The notes below the pieces were generated by a model. It saw only the letters and a program-made list of their open reading frames with translations. It made no database searches and was not told the origin of the DNA. A program made the translations under genes and the position numbers. From positions 4,380,862 through 4,444,861 of the forward strand of contig SMSO01000025.1 of assembly GCA_004764695.1 (NCBI GenBank): a stretch of DNA of 64,000 bases, given 5' to 3'. Origin of the DNA: Schizochytrium sp. TIO01 (taxonomy: Eukaryota; Sar; Bigyra; Thraustochytrida; Thraustochytriidae). Position 1 is the stretch's first letter. Each line of letters opens with the position of its first letter. Shown one piece after another: positions 63,388-64,000 of this stretch.

Positions 63388-64000
63388 CGCCCCTAGCAGT
63401 AATTACGTGCGTTCTCGATCAACTTATTTTGGGTTTGATTGTCTCGAGCGGACTTCGAGTTCTTCGCTTTCCAGTCTAAGTGCTACGAAATCTAGCGCTC
63501 GTAATAGTGCAGATAGCTATTACTAATACTACTCGGTAGGACCCCAAGAATTGGTTGCGGTACCTTTTTATGCAGAACCCGCTGCAGAATAGAATTAGAA
63601 GGTTGGGCGGTGCAATTGTTGTTCATCATCACGGTTGAAGTTACCCAGCCAGCTTGGCACTTAGAGACCATCATGTTCAGTGCGATCGAGAGCAAGGACA
63701 GAACTCGCGCGGACCACTTGATTCATCAAACTGTGATTTGCTGCAAGTTTTATGAAAGGTCGAAGCGGCATCAGAATCGATAAGCTATATTGTTTCTAGG
63801 TTGCCAACCGACCAATTGAGTACAGGGAGTCATATTGATGGGAATAGTGAGAGTGGAAACTTGACGACGGTGAGGAGGTGACCGCCCCTCAGGCCAAGGA
63901 AGAATCAAATGGTTTGCAATCGTACGAGATGCAAGCATGATTTCGAAATCGTTACGATATTGGAAAGAAATCTGCTAATCCTATTGTCTCTAACAAATTA
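63388..64000. other. Right-edge stretch, no gene seen
   Basis: Only short ORFs without recognisable content. It should contain the upstream part, and perhaps the terminal inverted repeat, of the transposon. Confidence 0.5.

Overview
The window is nuclear DNA of a eukaryote, most likely a red alga (Rhodophyta) or a close relative. Most genes read as one long exon. The gene set includes an LpxA acyltransferase, a class II-like trehalose-phosphate synthase/phosphatase fused to a starch-binding (CBM20) domain, a TALE homeobox gene, a plant-type complex I B12 subunit, and the eukaryote-only proteins TSEN54, an RBM25-like splicing factor and a TBC1D12/14-like Rab-GAP. The lineage is inferred from gene content, not proven. 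Gene-poor stretches rich in simple repeats separate the genes. I saw no tRNA, rRNA, CRISPR or bacterial operon structure.

Layout. 1-920 (-): 5' part of a pyridoxamine-phosphate-oxidase-family flavoprotein cut by the left edge. 0.9-11 kb: no convincing gene; hairpins, CT/GA tracts, a 16-bp tandem repeat, a poly(A) run. 11-31 kb: a small acidic ORF, the TBC Rab-GAP (-), the TALE homeobox protein (+), LpxA (-) head to head with the RBM25-like gene (+), TSEN54 (-), and the 1462-aa TPS/TPP protein (-). 31-49 kb: NDUFB3/B12 (-), a large multi-pass membrane protein (+), a 6.4-kb gene-poor gap, an ABCG half-transporter (+), and a propeller-like plus LamG-like gene whose reading frame breaks in the middle (+).

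49.5-58.5 kb (-): one 3024-codon ORF, the highlight of the window. It combines an N-terminal four-helix, MLKL-like region, a kinase domain with NFG in place of DFG, diverged armadillo (ARM) repeats, and about 35 nearly identical ARM repeats. The differences between these repeats cluster at helix-3 positions that line the ligand groove in known ARM proteins. The architecture resembles repeat-based recognition receptors with a death- or kinase-type signalling head, such as fungal NLR-like proteins with homogenised repeats. That function is inferred.

59.7-63.4 kb (-): three consecutive ORFs in three frames that together resemble a Plavaka-type (CACTA-like) DNA transposase with an AT-hook and zinc-binding N-terminus. 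It lies directly upstream of the ARM-repeat gene.

Most housekeeping genes here are unrelated neighbours. The only close regulatory pairing is the shared ~160-bp upstream region of LpxA and the RBM25-like gene.
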